Shown here one piece after another: positions 27,641 through 37,279 of a stretch of 64,000 nucleotides of DNA (positions are counted from its first letter, which is position 1; each line of letters opens with the position of its first letter). The notes under the pieces were generated by a model. It saw only the letters and a list, made by a program, of their open reading frames with translations, did not search any database and was not told the DNA's origin. The stretch is from Neoalteromonas flava (lineage in GTDB: Bacteria > Pseudomonadota > Gammaproteobacteria > Enterobacterales > Alteromonadaceae). The stretch spans positions 248,001 through 312,000 of the forward strand of contig NZ_PEAX01000001.1 of assembly GCF_002807685.1 (NCBI RefSeq). Reading direction: 5' to 3'. Both the position numbers and the translations under genes were made by a program.

Positions 27641-28699
27641 TTACAAATCTTCTTCTAATACTGATAGCTCAGCATCGTTATCAATTACCCGTCCGCCGCG
27701 AGTCAACAATTGCAGCTCTGACTTAACCGACGTGGGTCGTTCAATTTTTTCTGTGATTTTCAGCGCGACATTGTCACGTGAGCGACCGAGTTTAGCCCTA
27801 AACGTGGGTAATTCCTCTATCAACACGGTGATGTGTTCTGGCATTTCAATAGGAATAATATCCCCAGCTTTGAGCTCCATTATCCTGTGCAGTGGAATAT
27901 CCACATCCAGCATATGTGTGCTGAGTTCAACTCTGACATCCATAATTTCATCGCGTAACGCTTTCGACCAGCGGAAGTCGGTGTCTTCTTTATCACTTTG
28001 CACACCCGCATCAAGTAACTCGCGGATAGGTTCGAGCATTGAATATGGCAAACTGACATGGAAATCGCCACCACCGCCGTCGAGCTCAATGTGAAAAGAA
28101 CTTATCACCACAACTTCAGTTGGACTGACAATATTTGCCATTGCAGGGTTAACTTCAGAATCCAAGTACTCAAACGACACATCCATCACCGGTGCCCAAG
28201 CTTCTTTGTAATCCTCAAAAATAAGCTTCAGCAACATCTGGATAATGCGGCGCTCTGTGGGAGTAAACTCTCGCCCTTCGATCTTGGCGTGATAGCGTCC
28301 GTCACCACCAAAAAAGTTATCTACCAAGATAAACACTAAACGTGCTTCCATCGTAATCAGACCCGTGCCTTTGAGTGGACGAAAGCGCACCATGTTTAAA
28401 CTGGTTGGTACGAATAAGGTGTGGATGTATTCACCAAACTTGATCATTTGGATGCCGTTAATCGAAACTTCGGCAGAGCGACGCATCATGTTAAACAAGC
28501 TGACGCGCATGTGCCGCGCAAATCGCTCATTAACAATCTCAAGGGTTGGCATGCGACCACGAACAATACGGTCCTGCGAGGAGAAATCATATTCGAGCGC
28601 TGACGAGTCAACCTCGCCATCACTAACATCTTCTTCCTCGACATCATCGACGCCATGGAGCAATGCATCTATTTCATCTTGAGATAATAAATCGCTCAC
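27641..28699 (-). CDS. fliM: Flagellar motor switch protein FliM
   Basis: A 352-residue C-ring protein that receives CheY-phosphate. The N-terminal CheY-binding peptide (LLSQDEIDALLHG) is intact, followed by an acidic linker, the middle domain (about 55-240) and the C-terminal SpoA domain (VELSTHMLDVDIPLHRIMELKAGDIIP). It lies 12 nt after fliL. Confidence 0.97.
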   Translation of the reverse strand: MSDLLSQDEIDALLHGVDDVEEEDVSDGEVDSSALEYDFSSQDRIVRGRMPTLEIVNERFARHMRVSLFNMMRRSAEVSINGIQMIKFGEYIHTLFVPTSLNMVRFRPLKGTGLITMEARLVFILVDNFFGGDGRYHAKIEGREFTPTERRIIQMLLKLIFEDYKEAWAPVMDVSFEYLDSEVNPAMANIVSPTEVVVISSFHIELDGGGGDFHVSLPYSMLEPIRELLDAGVQSDKEDTDFRWSKALRDEIMDVRVELSTHMLDVDIPLHRIMELKAGDIIPIEMPEHITVLIEELPTFRAKLGRSRDNVALKITEKIERPTSVKSELQLLTRGGRVIDNDAELSVLEEDL

Positions 28700-28711
28700 A
28701 AGTCACCTCTG

Positions 28712-29227
28712 CTATTGCATCACAAAACCGGTAAACAGGACTTCTTCGACAATATTTTGTCCAGCAACTTCCTGCATTTTCGCCTGCACATCTTTAACGG
28801 ACTGTTCGCGCAAAGCTATTTTTCCAGCTTCAGTGACTAAATCATCCGCATTGCTGCTACTAAAAACTTGCAGCAAGGTACCTTCGATCAGTGGAATATG
28901 TGACTTAGCGATTTCTTCACTGTCTGAACCACGCACCATTAATTGCACCTTAATTTCCACTAACCGGTCACGCCCACTGCCCGGAACGTTGAGGACAAAT
29001 GGACGCGGCATGGCAACATATAATGCGGTCCCGGTATTCGTTGATACCTGTGCACTGCCTCCACCGCCAGTCTGGACAGCCTCTATCTCAGCCATATCGC
29101 TATCCTCACTGCCCATCAAAAAGTAGGCTGCTGCTGCCCCTCCCACCACAACTAAGGCCACCGCAATAATAAGGATCAGTTTACCTTTTTTACCGCCGTC
29201 TTCGATTTTTAACTCTTCTTCAGCCAT
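28712..29227 (-). CDS. fliL: Flagellar basal body-associated protein FliL
   Basis: A 171-residue inner-membrane protein that supports the stator-rotor interface. A short basic cytosolic N-terminus, one membrane helix (about 16-38) and a periplasmic FliL domain (YVAMPRPFVLNVPG, then REQSVKDVQAKM) are present. The start is the ATG of MAEEELK; an in-frame TTG four codons upstream is less likely. Confidence 0.94.
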   Translation of the reverse strand: MAEEELKIEDGGKKGKLILIIAVALVVVGGAAAAYFLMGSEDSDMAEIEAVQTGGGGSAQVSTNTGTALYVAMPRPFVLNVPGSGRDRLVEIKVQLMVRGSDSEEIAKSHIPLIEGTLLQVFSSSNADDLVTEAGKIALREQSVKDVQAKMQEVAGQNIVEEVLFTGFVMQ

Positions 29228-29305
29228 AACCAGTCTCAAACGTTTTGTGTTTGCGTATTATGGGTAGCTTGTGAAGAAATCACAATGTTTGCCAGCCAAT
29301 CTATA

Positions 29306-31291
29306 TCAAGCATAGTAATCAATTCCGCCTGCACTGCCATTAACCACCCGCTGTTCAATAACCTCAGAAGCGATATCCTCCATCGCATCATCACCTTGAC
29401 CTTGACCAAAATCCCCCTGCTGTTCACCTTGTTGCTGCTGATTGTCTTGCTGGACAAATGACTGCCCTAGCTCAATCCCCTGTTGATTGAGCATATCTTT
29501 TAATCGTGGGATAGCTTGATCTAACGCATCTCGTGCTTGCGGTGATTGAACGACAAAATTCACTTGGGCCGCTTCCCCATTCATATTAACGCGAACTTTA
29601 ACCGAACCCAGCTCTGGTGGATCAAGGCGGATCTCAGCAAATGAAGAGCGCGCATTTACAATCCAGCGGATCTTTTCGGCAAATTGGTTTTGACCTTCAG
29701 CTTTGGTGATGTTTACTGGCTTGTCTAGCATGGCTTGCGTAGAAGCATTACGTTGAACTTCGGCTTGCAATGCTCCTTCAACTTTCGGCGCATCAGTACG
29801 CTGTACGTTTGCCAACATATCTTCAGCAGCTCCACGAGCGCGCTTCGCTGCATCAATTGCTGTTAAAGTTTGCATAACCTGCTCTGCCACTCGATTTGCA
29901 GCCACTTGTAATTGCTCTTGATTATTCAACCCAGCCTCTGCCAGAGCCTCGCTTAGCAGTGCCTTTACGCTCAAACCAGGTTCTCTACCTTGGTTAAGCT
30001 GTTGCTTGTACTCTTCTAACATCCCCTGCAATGCGGTCACATACGATTGTTGTTGCTGCGGTGTCACGGGTGTTGGCGCTTGGCGCAGCAGCGCATCTGC
30101 TAAAACATCGAGAGCTTTTACTTGTTGCTCCTCAGATAGGTTGGCTATGTCACGCAGTAGTTCAGAAGGATTTTTCACAAGGGTAACGGAAGCTGCAAAT
30201 GTGGGCAATTCAGTACTCTCATTGTTCTTCGCGGCAATGTTTCCTTCAGCGGCTTCAAGCTCTGGAAATAACTCTGCTATGGCGTCAGTGCTAAGCCCTA
30301 CTTCAGGTTCGGTAGTAGTCTCAGAGTGCTCTGCCATGATTGTTGATTCCAGTGCTGGCGTATTTGCTGGGTCTTCATCGCCAAGCAATATCGCAAGTAA
30401 CTGTTGTGGTAAATTCTGCTCTGATGGAGTTAACGTTTGATTATCCAGCTCTACTCCTGTCAACACTCCATTATTTAGTTCTTCTTGTGGAATTATGAAT
30501 AGGTCATTTTGAATATTTTGCTGCTTATCACTATCAGCCTGCAGTAATTTTATTAAATCATTGGCGATGCTATCGAGTGCGATGTTTAGCTCACTATTTT
30601 CATTAGCGGTATCAGCAATTGACACACTGAGTAGAATTTCTCCCGCTTCGGAAGTAGTAACTTCGAAACGAAGATCGCTGTCATATACTGCGTGCATTTC
30701 GGCTATTTCGCCATCCCAATTCGTTTGCCCATCACCATCGTTGTTTATCGCTTTAACCTGTTCAACCCAGTCAACCCAATTAATCGCTTCTTTTGCTGCC
30801 GACTTTTCAGCGAACTCGGCTTGCTCTACGGTAGCCTCATCCGCTTGCGCTGCTTGATTTTTGCTGGTTTTTTCTGGCGCAGCTTTATCCCGCGCCACTT
30901 CAGTATGGGCGGTCTCGTTGGTTTCTTTAGAATCGGGCTTTTGAGTTACCTCATTGGATTTTTGCTCGTTGCTAGGTTTGGCATTCGTGTCCGAGTTTTC
31001 AGGTTTACCGCTTGTTGAAGAGGCTTGAGAACCTGTATTTGATTCTCTGGAGTCTGTGCGCTGCGTTTTCCCTTCTGACTGCGAAGGTCGCTCTGGCTGG
31101 CTTGGGCGCTCAGCAGAAACAACAGATTTAGTCCGTTCTTGTGATGCTCGCTCTTGACTGAGCATATTGCCAAATTGCTGCTGTTCGCGATTATTCTCAA
31201 ATGCGCTACCTAGCCATTGCTTTTCCACATCAAAACTGACCTCAGATTTAGCGGCAATATCTGTTTGTAGAGGGGCAATTTGTTGCATCAT
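29306..31291 (-). CDS. fliK: Flagellar hook-length control protein FliK
   Basis: A 661-residue molecular ruler for hook length. The N-terminal two-thirds are low-complexity, rich in Ser, Glu, Asn and Gln. The conserved C-terminal Flg_hook domain is at about residues 545-625 (IRLDPPELGSVKVRVNMNGE, then FVVQSPQARDAL), followed by a Gln-rich tail. It begins a transcription unit, with a sigma-54 site about 90 bp upstream. Confidence 0.94.
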   Translation of the reverse strand: MMQQIAPLQTDIAAKSEVSFDVEKQWLGSAFENNREQQQFGNMLSQERASQERTKSVVSAERPSQPERPSQSEGKTQRTDSRESNTGSQASSTSGKPENSDTNAKPSNEQKSNEVTQKPDSKETNETAHTEVARDKAAPEKTSKNQAAQADEATVEQAEFAEKSAAKEAINWVDWVEQVKAINNDGDGQTNWDGEIAEMHAVYDSDLRFEVTTSEAGEILLSVSIADTANENSELNIALDSIANDLIKLLQADSDKQQNIQNDLFIIPQEELNNGVLTGVELDNQTLTPSEQNLPQQLLAILLGDEDPANTPALESTIMAEHSETTTEPEVGLSTDAIAELFPELEAAEGNIAAKNNESTELPTFAASVTLVKNPSELLRDIANLSEEQQVKALDVLADALLRQAPTPVTPQQQQSYVTALQGMLEEYKQQLNQGREPGLSVKALLSEALAEAGLNNQEQLQVAANRVAEQVMQTLTAIDAAKRARGAAEDMLANVQRTDAPKVEGALQAEVQRNASTQAMLDKPVNITKAEGQNQFAEKIRWIVNARSSFAEIRLDPPELGSVKVRVNMNGEAAQVNFVVQSPQARDALDQAIPRLKDMLNQQGIELGQSFVQQDNQQQQGEQQGDFGQGQGDDAMEDIASEVIEQRVVNGSAGGIDYYA

Positions 31292-31377
31292 TCCGAAATC
31301 CTCAACTCAACAAAATCATATTTTTCAATAGTTTATGATATTTGTAGGCGATAAAAATTATAGTTACCAAGAAAGTT

Positions 31378-31393
31378 TGCAAGTAGTGTTCCA
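31378..31393 (-). promoter_or_regulatory. Putative sigma-54 promoter of fliK
   Basis: On the - strand TGGAACACTACTTGCA matches TGGCACG-N4-TTGCA with the invariant GG and GC at the correct 10-nt spacing. It lies in the 149-bp fliJ-fliK gap and would drive fliK and the genes after it. Confidence 0.7.
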
Positions 31394-31440
31394 ATCTTGA
31401 ATATCGAGTTAAAGGTTTGTTTCTGGTAGTCAGAATATGC

Positions 31441-31878
31441 TTACGCGTTGCGGATGAATCGCTGTAACGCATATTCATCCGCTTGCTGTTGTTCTAGGCG
31501 TTCTATTCGCTTTGCTTTAGCTAGCTGTTTTTGTTCGATAACAAATTCAATTGCTTTGCGCTTACGTTGCTGGCCGAGCCACTCTCGCTTGCGTTGATCC
31601 ACTACCAGTATGGCCTGACTAATAACCGTGTTTTGCTGCTGGCATGCCTGATCCAGTTGCGCTACAAAAGACAAGTGTTGAGTATAGGTTCGCGCGCCAA
31701 GACCGCCTTTGCCGTTGGCGGTAATTGTTTCAATATATTCTTTGCGGTATTGCTCGATATTATTTAAACGTTGCTGTTGCTGCTGCAAATATTGTTGCGC
31801 TTGATGAAATGCGCTGGCACAGCGGTCTTCCTTTTGCTGTTCCCAATCTGCTACTTTTTGTAGTTGATGCTGTGACAC
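31441..31878 (-). CDS. fliJ: Flagellar export chaperone/stalk protein FliJ
   Basis: A 145-residue, almost wholly coiled-coil protein rich in Gln, Arg and Lys, of the usual FliJ size. It acts with the FliI ATPase in export. Its first base overlaps the last base of fliI, which supports the assignment as much as the weakly conserved sequence does. Confidence 0.9.
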   Translation of the reverse strand: MSQHQLQKVADWEQQKEDRCASAFHQAQQYLQQQQQRLNNIEQYRKEYIETITANGKGGLGARTYTQHLSFVAQLDQACQQQNTVISQAILVVDQRKREWLGQQRKRKAIEFVIEQKQLAKAKRIERLEQQQADEYALQRFIRNA

Positions 31879-33239
31879 TAGGAGTTACCCTTAAGCCCCG
31901 ATACCAACGCTTGCATCGCCTGCATACATTCGTCATATGGGATCACCTGTTGCATGCCTTGCTGAAAAAACGCGTTAATTGCTGGTTCAGCTTGAATGGC
32001 CAAATCAATACGAGGATCTGCGCCCTTGGAATAAGCCCCAATAGCGATTAAATCTCGATTTTGTTGATACAAAGAATACACTTGCCGGATCCGTCGCATA
32101 GACTCAAGGTGCTCCTCACTTACTACTTGCGGCATCACTCGACTTACCGATGCTGGCACATCTATCGCTGGATAATGTCCACTATCAGCTAGGTCCCTTG
32201 AGAGCACAATATGCCCATCTAGGATCGCTCGTGCTGCGTCTGCAATTGGATCTTGTAAATCATCGCCCTCAGTAAGAACAGTATAAAACGCGGTTATAGA
32301 GCCCTGCCCCTCACCGCCATTACCGGCGCGTTCAACCAATGCGGGCAAACGTGCAAATACCGACGGCGGATACCCTTTGGTGGCCGGTGGCTCACCAACA
32401 GCCAATGCAATTTCGCGCTGTGCCATTGCATAACGGGTAAGTGAGTCTATCAACAACAATACGTTTAAGCCTTGATCGCGAAAATATTCGGCAATTGTGA
32501 CTGCGGTCTCACACCCTTTTAAACGCATTAATGGTGAAGTATCAGCAGGTGCTGCGACGATGACAGCGCGTTGCCGTTCTTCTTCGGTTAGAATATCGTG
32601 AATGAACTCCTTAACTTCTCGCCCCCGCTCTCCGACCAAACCAACCACGACGACATCAGCACTAGTGCCGCGCGTCATCATGCCAAGTAACACACTCTTA
32701 CCTACCCCACTACCGGCAAATAATCCCATACGTTGGCCATTACCAACGGTGATCATGCTGTTTATTGCGCGTACACCAACATCAAGTGGGTGCTCGATTT
32801 GACGACGTGTTAACGGGTTTATTGGTGGTTTATTAGTTGAAACTCGAGTTTGTGCTTCAATTGCCCCCAACCCATCTAACGGTTGTGCATTCGCATCTAC
32901 GACGCGTCCTAACAGCCCAACACCTACGGGCAGTCCCGGCTCTCTAGACAGTGGTTCTACTCGTGAGCCAGGCACAATACCTTTTACCGCTTCGGTGGGC
33001 ATTAAATAGGTAATGTGTTCTCCAAAGCCAACCACTTCAGCTTCAATTTGACCATCTATGGTTTGCACCAAGCACTGACTGCCGACTGGTAACTGACACC
33101 CCACAGCTTCGAGAGTTAAGCCAATCCCACGTACCAGTTTGCCAGCACATAAAGGGGCTGATTGAGGAATTTGTTTCGCCAGCTTAGTCAGGTGATGGTT
33201 AAATGGCGCGATAGGATCATGCAACACACTGTCAGACAT
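31878..33239 (-). CDS. fliI: Flagellum-specific ATPase FliI
   Basis: A 453-residue ATPase related to the F1 beta subunit that powers unloading of export substrates. Walker A is [12 protein letters not shown], Walker B is [18 protein letters not shown], and the sequence [20 protein letters not shown] is typical. The start is the ATG that overlaps the fliH stop (ATGTCTGA, 8 nt); a longer open frame reaches 33272 but enters fliH. Confidence 0.96.
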   Translation of the reverse strand: MSDSVLHDPIAPFNHHLTKLAKQIPQSAPLCAGKLVRGIGLTLEAVGCQLPVGSQCLVQTIDGQIEAEVVGFGEHITYLMPTEAVKGIVPGSRVEPLSREPGLPVGVGLLGRVVDANAQPLDGLGAIEAQTRVSTNKPPINPLTRRQIEHPLDVGVRAINSMITVGNGQRMGLFAGSGVGKSVLLGMMTRGTSADVVVVGLVGERGREVKEFIHDILTEEERQRAVIVAAPADTSPLMRLKGCETAVTIAEYFRDQGLNVLLLIDSLTRYAMAQREIALAVGEPPATKGYPPSVFARLPALVERAGNGGEGQGSITAFYTVLTEGDDLQDPIADAARAILDGHIVLSRDLADSGHYPAIDVPASVSRVMPQVVSEEHLESMRRIRQVYSLYQQNRDLIAIGAYSKGADPRIDLAIQAEPAINAFFQQGMQQVIPYDECMQAMQALVSGLKGNS

Positions 33240-34008
33240 CACCCAACCCTTGCTGCAATAAGAAAGTTTCAAGTACGGCTTTACTGCGTCGCTCTATGGA
33301 ATGATCGACCGCATTACTCTCTGTGCTGACATCACAACCTCCGCGCGCCATTTCCGGAGTCGCGATTAAGTGCCATTGATTCTGTTTGATGGTGTCTTCG
33401 TCAAAGGCTCCTTTAATTATGGCCAAATCGTCTGGATGAAGACGTATGTGGATGCTTCGGTCATTGATAGGTAACGTTTTAACAGCTTCATTCAATGCCG
33501 TTAATATGATCTCAGGCTGCGTTTCTACTTCTCTGCGGATCACTGCTTTTGCTAACGCAACCGCTAAAGTCACCAGTTGCTTTTGGGTTTCTTTATTGGT
33601 GGTCAAAACCGGCGTGTGTAGTTCCTTAATCAAGGCTTGCCATTGCTCGGTTAAGCTATCGATTTGTTCTTGTCCTGCAGCCAATCCCTGCGCAGTGCCT
33701 TCCTCTAACCCCTGAGTTACACCTTCAGCGTGCCCATTTTCTAAGCCTTCGGCATGTCCTTCTGCATAACCGGCTTGCTTGCCTTCGTCGAACCCTTCTT
33801 GATAGGCCGCGGCGCGAATTGCTTCAATTTCCTCAGCCGTTGGCGGCAAGATTTCTTCTTCAGCCTCCGGCGGTTCGTACTTCCAATCCGAGCGGCGATT
33901 AAATGCATTAGTTTTGCGCTCGTCTATAAGCTCTTCTGCTTCGACAAACGGCAGTTCCCATGAGCGAATGTCTTCATCCGCATCAGGGTTAAAGGGGATA
34001 TTACCCAT
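33232..34008 (-). CDS. fliH: Flagellar assembly protein FliH
   Basis: A 258-residue regulator of FliI. It has the expected Glu/Gly repeats ([20 protein letters not shown], about 69-110; GxxxG pattern) and the C-terminal FliH domain ([25 protein letters not shown] through HPDDLAII). It overlaps fliI by 8 nt and lies 26 nt after fliG. Confidence 0.95.
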   Translation of the reverse strand: MGNIPFNPDADEDIRSWELPFVEAEELIDERKTNAFNRRSDWKYEPPEAEEEILPPTAEEIEAIRAAAYQEGFDEGKQAGYAEGHAEGLENGHAEGVTQGLEEGTAQGLAAGQEQIDSLTEQWQALIKELHTPVLTTNKETQKQLVTLAVALAKAVIRREVETQPEIILTALNEAVKTLPINDRSIHIRLHPDDLAIIKGAFDEDTIKQNQWHLIATPEMARGGCDVSTESNAVDHSIERRSKAVLETFLLQQGLGDV

Positions 34009-34034
34009 ACACTAAACCCACCTTGAGTTCGCTA

Positions 34035-35075
34035 TTAAAGGAACTCATCGCCACCACCACCGCCAAGCATAATTTCACCAGCATCGGCGAGTCGCCGTGC
34101 CACAGACAAGATTTCCTTCTGCGCGGTTTCAACCTCGCTGATCCGGACCGGTCCGAGAGCTTCGAGATCATCAAGCAACATTTCTGCAGCGCGTTTCGAC
34201 ATGTTTTTGGTGATTTTTTCTTTAAGTTCATCGTCAGCACCTTTGATCGCTTTAAGTAGCGATTCTTGCTGAACTTCGCGTAGGATTGCTTGGATCCCGC
34301 GGTCATCGACATCTACCAAATTATCAAATACAAACATCAAGTCTTGGATCTGTTGGCTCATCTCTTCATCTTGCTCACGGATCGCATCCATGAGCTGACC
34401 TTCGATATTGGTATCTAAGTAGTTCATGATGTCCGCCGCAGATTTCAGGCCGCCCATTTTCGCAGCCTGGGCACCCGCTTGGCCAGCAAATTGTTTTTCC
34501 ATAATTTCGTTTAATTCTTGTAGGGCTGCTGGCTGAACCTCTTCCAAGTTTGCAACCCGCATAAGTAAATCAAGGCGCACTTTCTCAGGGAATTGCGACA
34601 GGATCTCAGCGGACTGTTCAGGCTCTAAATAGGACATAACAATAGTTTGGATCTGCGGGTGTTCATTGCGGATGATGCTAGCCACCTGCTTGGAATCCAT
34701 CCACTTCAATGAATCCAAGCCTTTTGCGCCAGAACCCATCAATATTTGATCAATTAAGTTAGCCGCCTTATCTTCACCCAACGCTGCAGTTAGTGCACGT
34801 TTGACGAAGTCTTGGCTTTGGAATCCAATGGTACTGTAATTCTGGATTTCTTCGATAAAATGTTTATGTACAGCGGTTATCTTTGACTGCGTCATGTCAT
34901 CGATTTTTGCCATTGCCGTACCAAGTTTTTGAACTTGTTTTGGCTCTAGATGTTTAAGTATCTGCGCCGCATCTTCTTCTGATAAACTCAACAACAAGAT
35001 GGCTGCCTTATCAACACCTTCTAACTTACTTACATCGTAGCCAGAATCATCAGCTGTAGCGAGATCGTTTGCCAT
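34035..35075 (-). CDS. fliG: Flagellar motor switch protein FliG
   Basis: A 346-residue C-ring torque protein. The three armadillo-type domains are complete: N-terminal FliF-binding (KAAILLLSLSEEDAAQILKHL), middle with EHPQ motif (IRNEHPQIQTIVMSYL), and C-terminal with the charged torque helix (LLDDLEALGPVRISEVETAQ). It ends EFL and lies 11 nt after fliF. Confidence 0.97.
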   Translation of the reverse strand: MANDLATADDSGYDVSKLEGVDKAAILLLSLSEEDAAQILKHLEPKQVQKLGTAMAKIDDMTQSKITAVHKHFIEEIQNYSTIGFQSQDFVKRALTAALGEDKAANLIDQILMGSGAKGLDSLKWMDSKQVASIIRNEHPQIQTIVMSYLEPEQSAEILSQFPEKVRLDLLMRVANLEEVQPAALQELNEIMEKQFAGQAGAQAAKMGGLKSAADIMNYLDTNIEGQLMDAIREQDEEMSQQIQDLMFVFDNLVDVDDRGIQAILREVQQESLLKAIKGADDELKEKITKNMSKRAAEMLLDDLEALGPVRISEVETAQKEILSVARRLADAGEIMLGGGGGDEFL

Positions 35076-35086
35076 ATTAAAAACCT

Positions 35087-36781
35087 TTACTCATCTTGCA
35101 AAAGCCAGCCTTTAACCACTTGCGCTGACAACTCTGGTTCATTGGCTACCAGCGCACGGACCGCTTTTAGCACATCTTCATCTTTATGCAGATCAGGCAG
35201 CATTAGCGAACCATCTGGAGCAAAACCTACCTGACCTTCATCAAATTCTTGCGACAACATGCTGATAGTTTCATCACCCAGATCGAGCGCCGAATCAGCT
35301 TCAAATCCGTCAGCATCGATACCATCGTCAGGATTGATTAACTTGCGCAGCATAGGGCGAACGACAGCCAAGATCAGTACGATAATGACTAATCCCCCAA
35401 CTACCACTTTAAGTATAGGCATGAATTGAGGTTGCTCCCAAATAGGCGCTTCCACGATCTCACCAGTATCCATGCGGCTAAATGGAATACTTACGACTTC
35501 TAAACTGTCACCACGAGTAACATCAAAGCCGATCCCGCCCTGCAATAAACGGCGGATATTCAACAACTCGGCCTGCTCACGCGGAGCGTTAGTCACTGTG
35601 CCATCCTCTGCAGTACTTGAAACATAATCCACGGCAACTGATACGCTCAAACGACGAATGACACCCGTCTGCTGTTTGGTGTGACTAATGGTAGTGTCAA
35701 GCTCATAATTTCGCGTTTGTTCTTTGCTATTGCGGCCAGGTACGCTTTGCTGCGAATTGCTGCCAGTGGCCTGTTCTGGAATGTTAGCGTCTAAAGGGGG
35801 TTGGTTGGTCAACGCGCCCGGGATCCCAGCCACCGTTGAACCGACACTATTTTCCTCAACAATCATTTCACTGCGTACAGCTGGCAAATCAGGATTATAA
35901 CGACGCTGGGTTTGCTCCACGGCAGTGAAATCCATGGTTACATCAGCTTGTGCCGTGTAGTTGCCCACGCCCAATACAGGGATTAAGATAGAATCGATTT
36001 TGGCTAAATACTCATCTTCGCGCGCTTTTTCAATCTCATATTCTTTGCGTGCTCGCGCACTCATTGAATCTTGCGAACCTGAATTTAATAGTCGTCCATT
36101 ACTATCGGTTACGGTGACTCGGCTCGGTTCCATGCCCTGCACCGCTGAGGCGACGATATCTACTACGGCATCGACTTCTTCACCAGAAATAACTGTGCCA
36201 CGTTTAGCGGTTAATACAACGGTCGCACTGGCCTTTTTCTCACGGCGCGCGAACACGTTTTCTTTGGGCATGGCAAGCAACACGCGGGCTTTAGAAATGG
36301 CCGCGATATCTTCGATAGTTCGGGCTATCTGTTGCTCACGCGCATGTTTGAGGCGTTCCATCTCTACCCGCTGACTAACCCCAAATCCCATGTCCTGCAT
36401 GATAATGTCAGTGCCTTGAGATGCCTCTTGTGAAATCCCTTGGCGGGCCATGCCGAGACGAATATTTTGCACCTGATCTTCACGCACATACACGATATTA
36501 CCTTCTAAGCGGTAATCAATTTGGTTTTGGTCGAAGTAATCAAGGGTCTCAATGAGTTCGGCGGTTTCCATTTTAGCTAATGGACGATAATCCGGCTCTT
36601 GCGTCCACATCAAAATAAATACAGCTATCGCGACGCAGATCACCAACGCCACGACCAGCATCAACTGGCGCATGATGTCGGTTGATCCCAACGCATCCAT
36701 GAAACCGGATTTTTGCTCTACCTCAGTGTCATTTCCGTATCCACCACTGACGGCGAGTTCTGTACTGGTTGCCTCAGCCAC
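35087..36781 (-). CDS. fliF: Flagellar MS-ring protein FliF
   Basis: A 564-residue MS-ring protein with two membrane helices (about 38-60 and 452-474) flanking a periplasmic region containing the YscJ-like ring-building motifs (ALPKEN-like LLAMPKENVF and VDAVVDIVASAV). The C-terminal FliG-binding tail (VRALVANEPELSAQVVKGWL) is intact. It lies 11 nt after fliE. Confidence 0.97.
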   Translation of the reverse strand: MAEATSTELAVSGGYGNDTEVEQKSGFMDALGSTDIMRQLMLVVALVICVAIAVFILMWTQEPDYRPLAKMETAELIETLDYFDQNQIDYRLEGNIVYVREDQVQNIRLGMARQGISQEASQGTDIIMQDMGFGVSQRVEMERLKHAREQQIARTIEDIAAISKARVLLAMPKENVFARREKKASATVVLTAKRGTVISGEEVDAVVDIVASAVQGMEPSRVTVTDSNGRLLNSGSQDSMSARARKEYEIEKAREDEYLAKIDSILIPVLGVGNYTAQADVTMDFTAVEQTQRRYNPDLPAVRSEMIVEENSVGSTVAGIPGALTNQPPLDANIPEQATGSNSQQSVPGRNSKEQTRNYELDTTISHTKQQTGVIRRLSVSVAVDYVSSTAEDGTVTNAPREQAELLNIRRLLQGGIGFDVTRGDSLEVVSIPFSRMDTGEIVEAPIWEQPQFMPILKVVVGGLVIIVLILAVVRPMLRKLINPDDGIDADGFEADSALDLGDETISMLSQEFDEGQVGFAPDGSLMLPDLHKDEDVLKAVRALVANEPELSAQVVKGWLLQDE

Positions 36782-36792
36782 AATGCTTCACC

Positions 36793-37119
36793 TTAAACTG
36801 GCATATTCATTATTTGTTTATAGGCTTCAAGTAACTTATTACGAACTTGAAGGGTTGCTTCGAATGCGATACCAGATTTCTCTTTCATTACCATTACATC
36901 CGCTAAGCTCAAACCGGGCGCGCCCATTTCAAACGCTTTCTGCGCTTCTCTTGATTGACGCTGCATATCATTCACGTTATTGACCGCATCCGACAACATA
37001 TCTGCGAAATTGTCGCCACTTTTGTTGAGGTTTACCCCTGGTACTTGCTCCATGCTAGGCCTAGCTTCTAACGCCATAGCTTGCATTTCTTGATAGAGAG
37101 CGTTTGCTTTGATATCCAT
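36793..37119 (-). CDS. fliE: Flagellar hook-basal body protein FliE
   Basis: A 108-residue rod-junction protein of the usual size, with the C-terminal signature VMVMKEKSGIAFEATLQVRN and LLEAYKQIMNM. It is the first gene of the fliEFGHIJ operon and is preceded by a clear sigma-54 site. Confidence 0.95.
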   Translation of the reverse strand: MDIKANALYQEMQAMALEARPSMEQVPGVNLNKSGDNFADMLSDAVNNVNDMQRQSREAQKAFEMGAPGLSLADVMVMKEKSGIAFEATLQVRNKLLEAYKQIMNMPV

Positions 37120-37157
37120 CAGTAGTACTCACACGTTTTTGACTTCTTAATAGTTTT

Positions 37158-37173
37158 AGCAAAAGCCACGCCA
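37158..37173 (-). promoter_or_regulatory. Putative sigma-54 promoter of fliE
   Basis: On the - strand TGGCGTGGCTTTTGCT matches the consensus TGGCACG-N4-TTGCW with two changes in the -24 box; GG and GC are 10 nt apart. It lies about 40 nt before fliE. FlrC is the likely activator by analogy with Vibrio. Confidence 0.8.
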
Positions 37174-37228
37174 GTTTATTTTACCCTTAATAATCAATAG
37201 CTTATTAGGTTAATGTCATTTTTTTGAC

Positions 37229-37258
37229 AAAAAAAACCGCGATACTACTGATCGCGGT
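37229..37258 (-). terminator. Intrinsic terminator after flrC
   Basis: Perfect 8-bp stem ACCGCGAT / ATCGCGGT with a 7-nt loop followed by a run of eight T on the - strand, 21 nt after the flrC stop. It separates flrBC from the fliE operon. Confidence 0.88.
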
Positions 37259-37279
37259 CAAGGGGTAACGCAGCGCTAT

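Noticed and set aside
27309-28094. 261-codon open frame on the + strand opposite fliN and fliM
   Set aside because: Ser-rich shadow of two certain genes; nothing in its translation looks like a protein domain.
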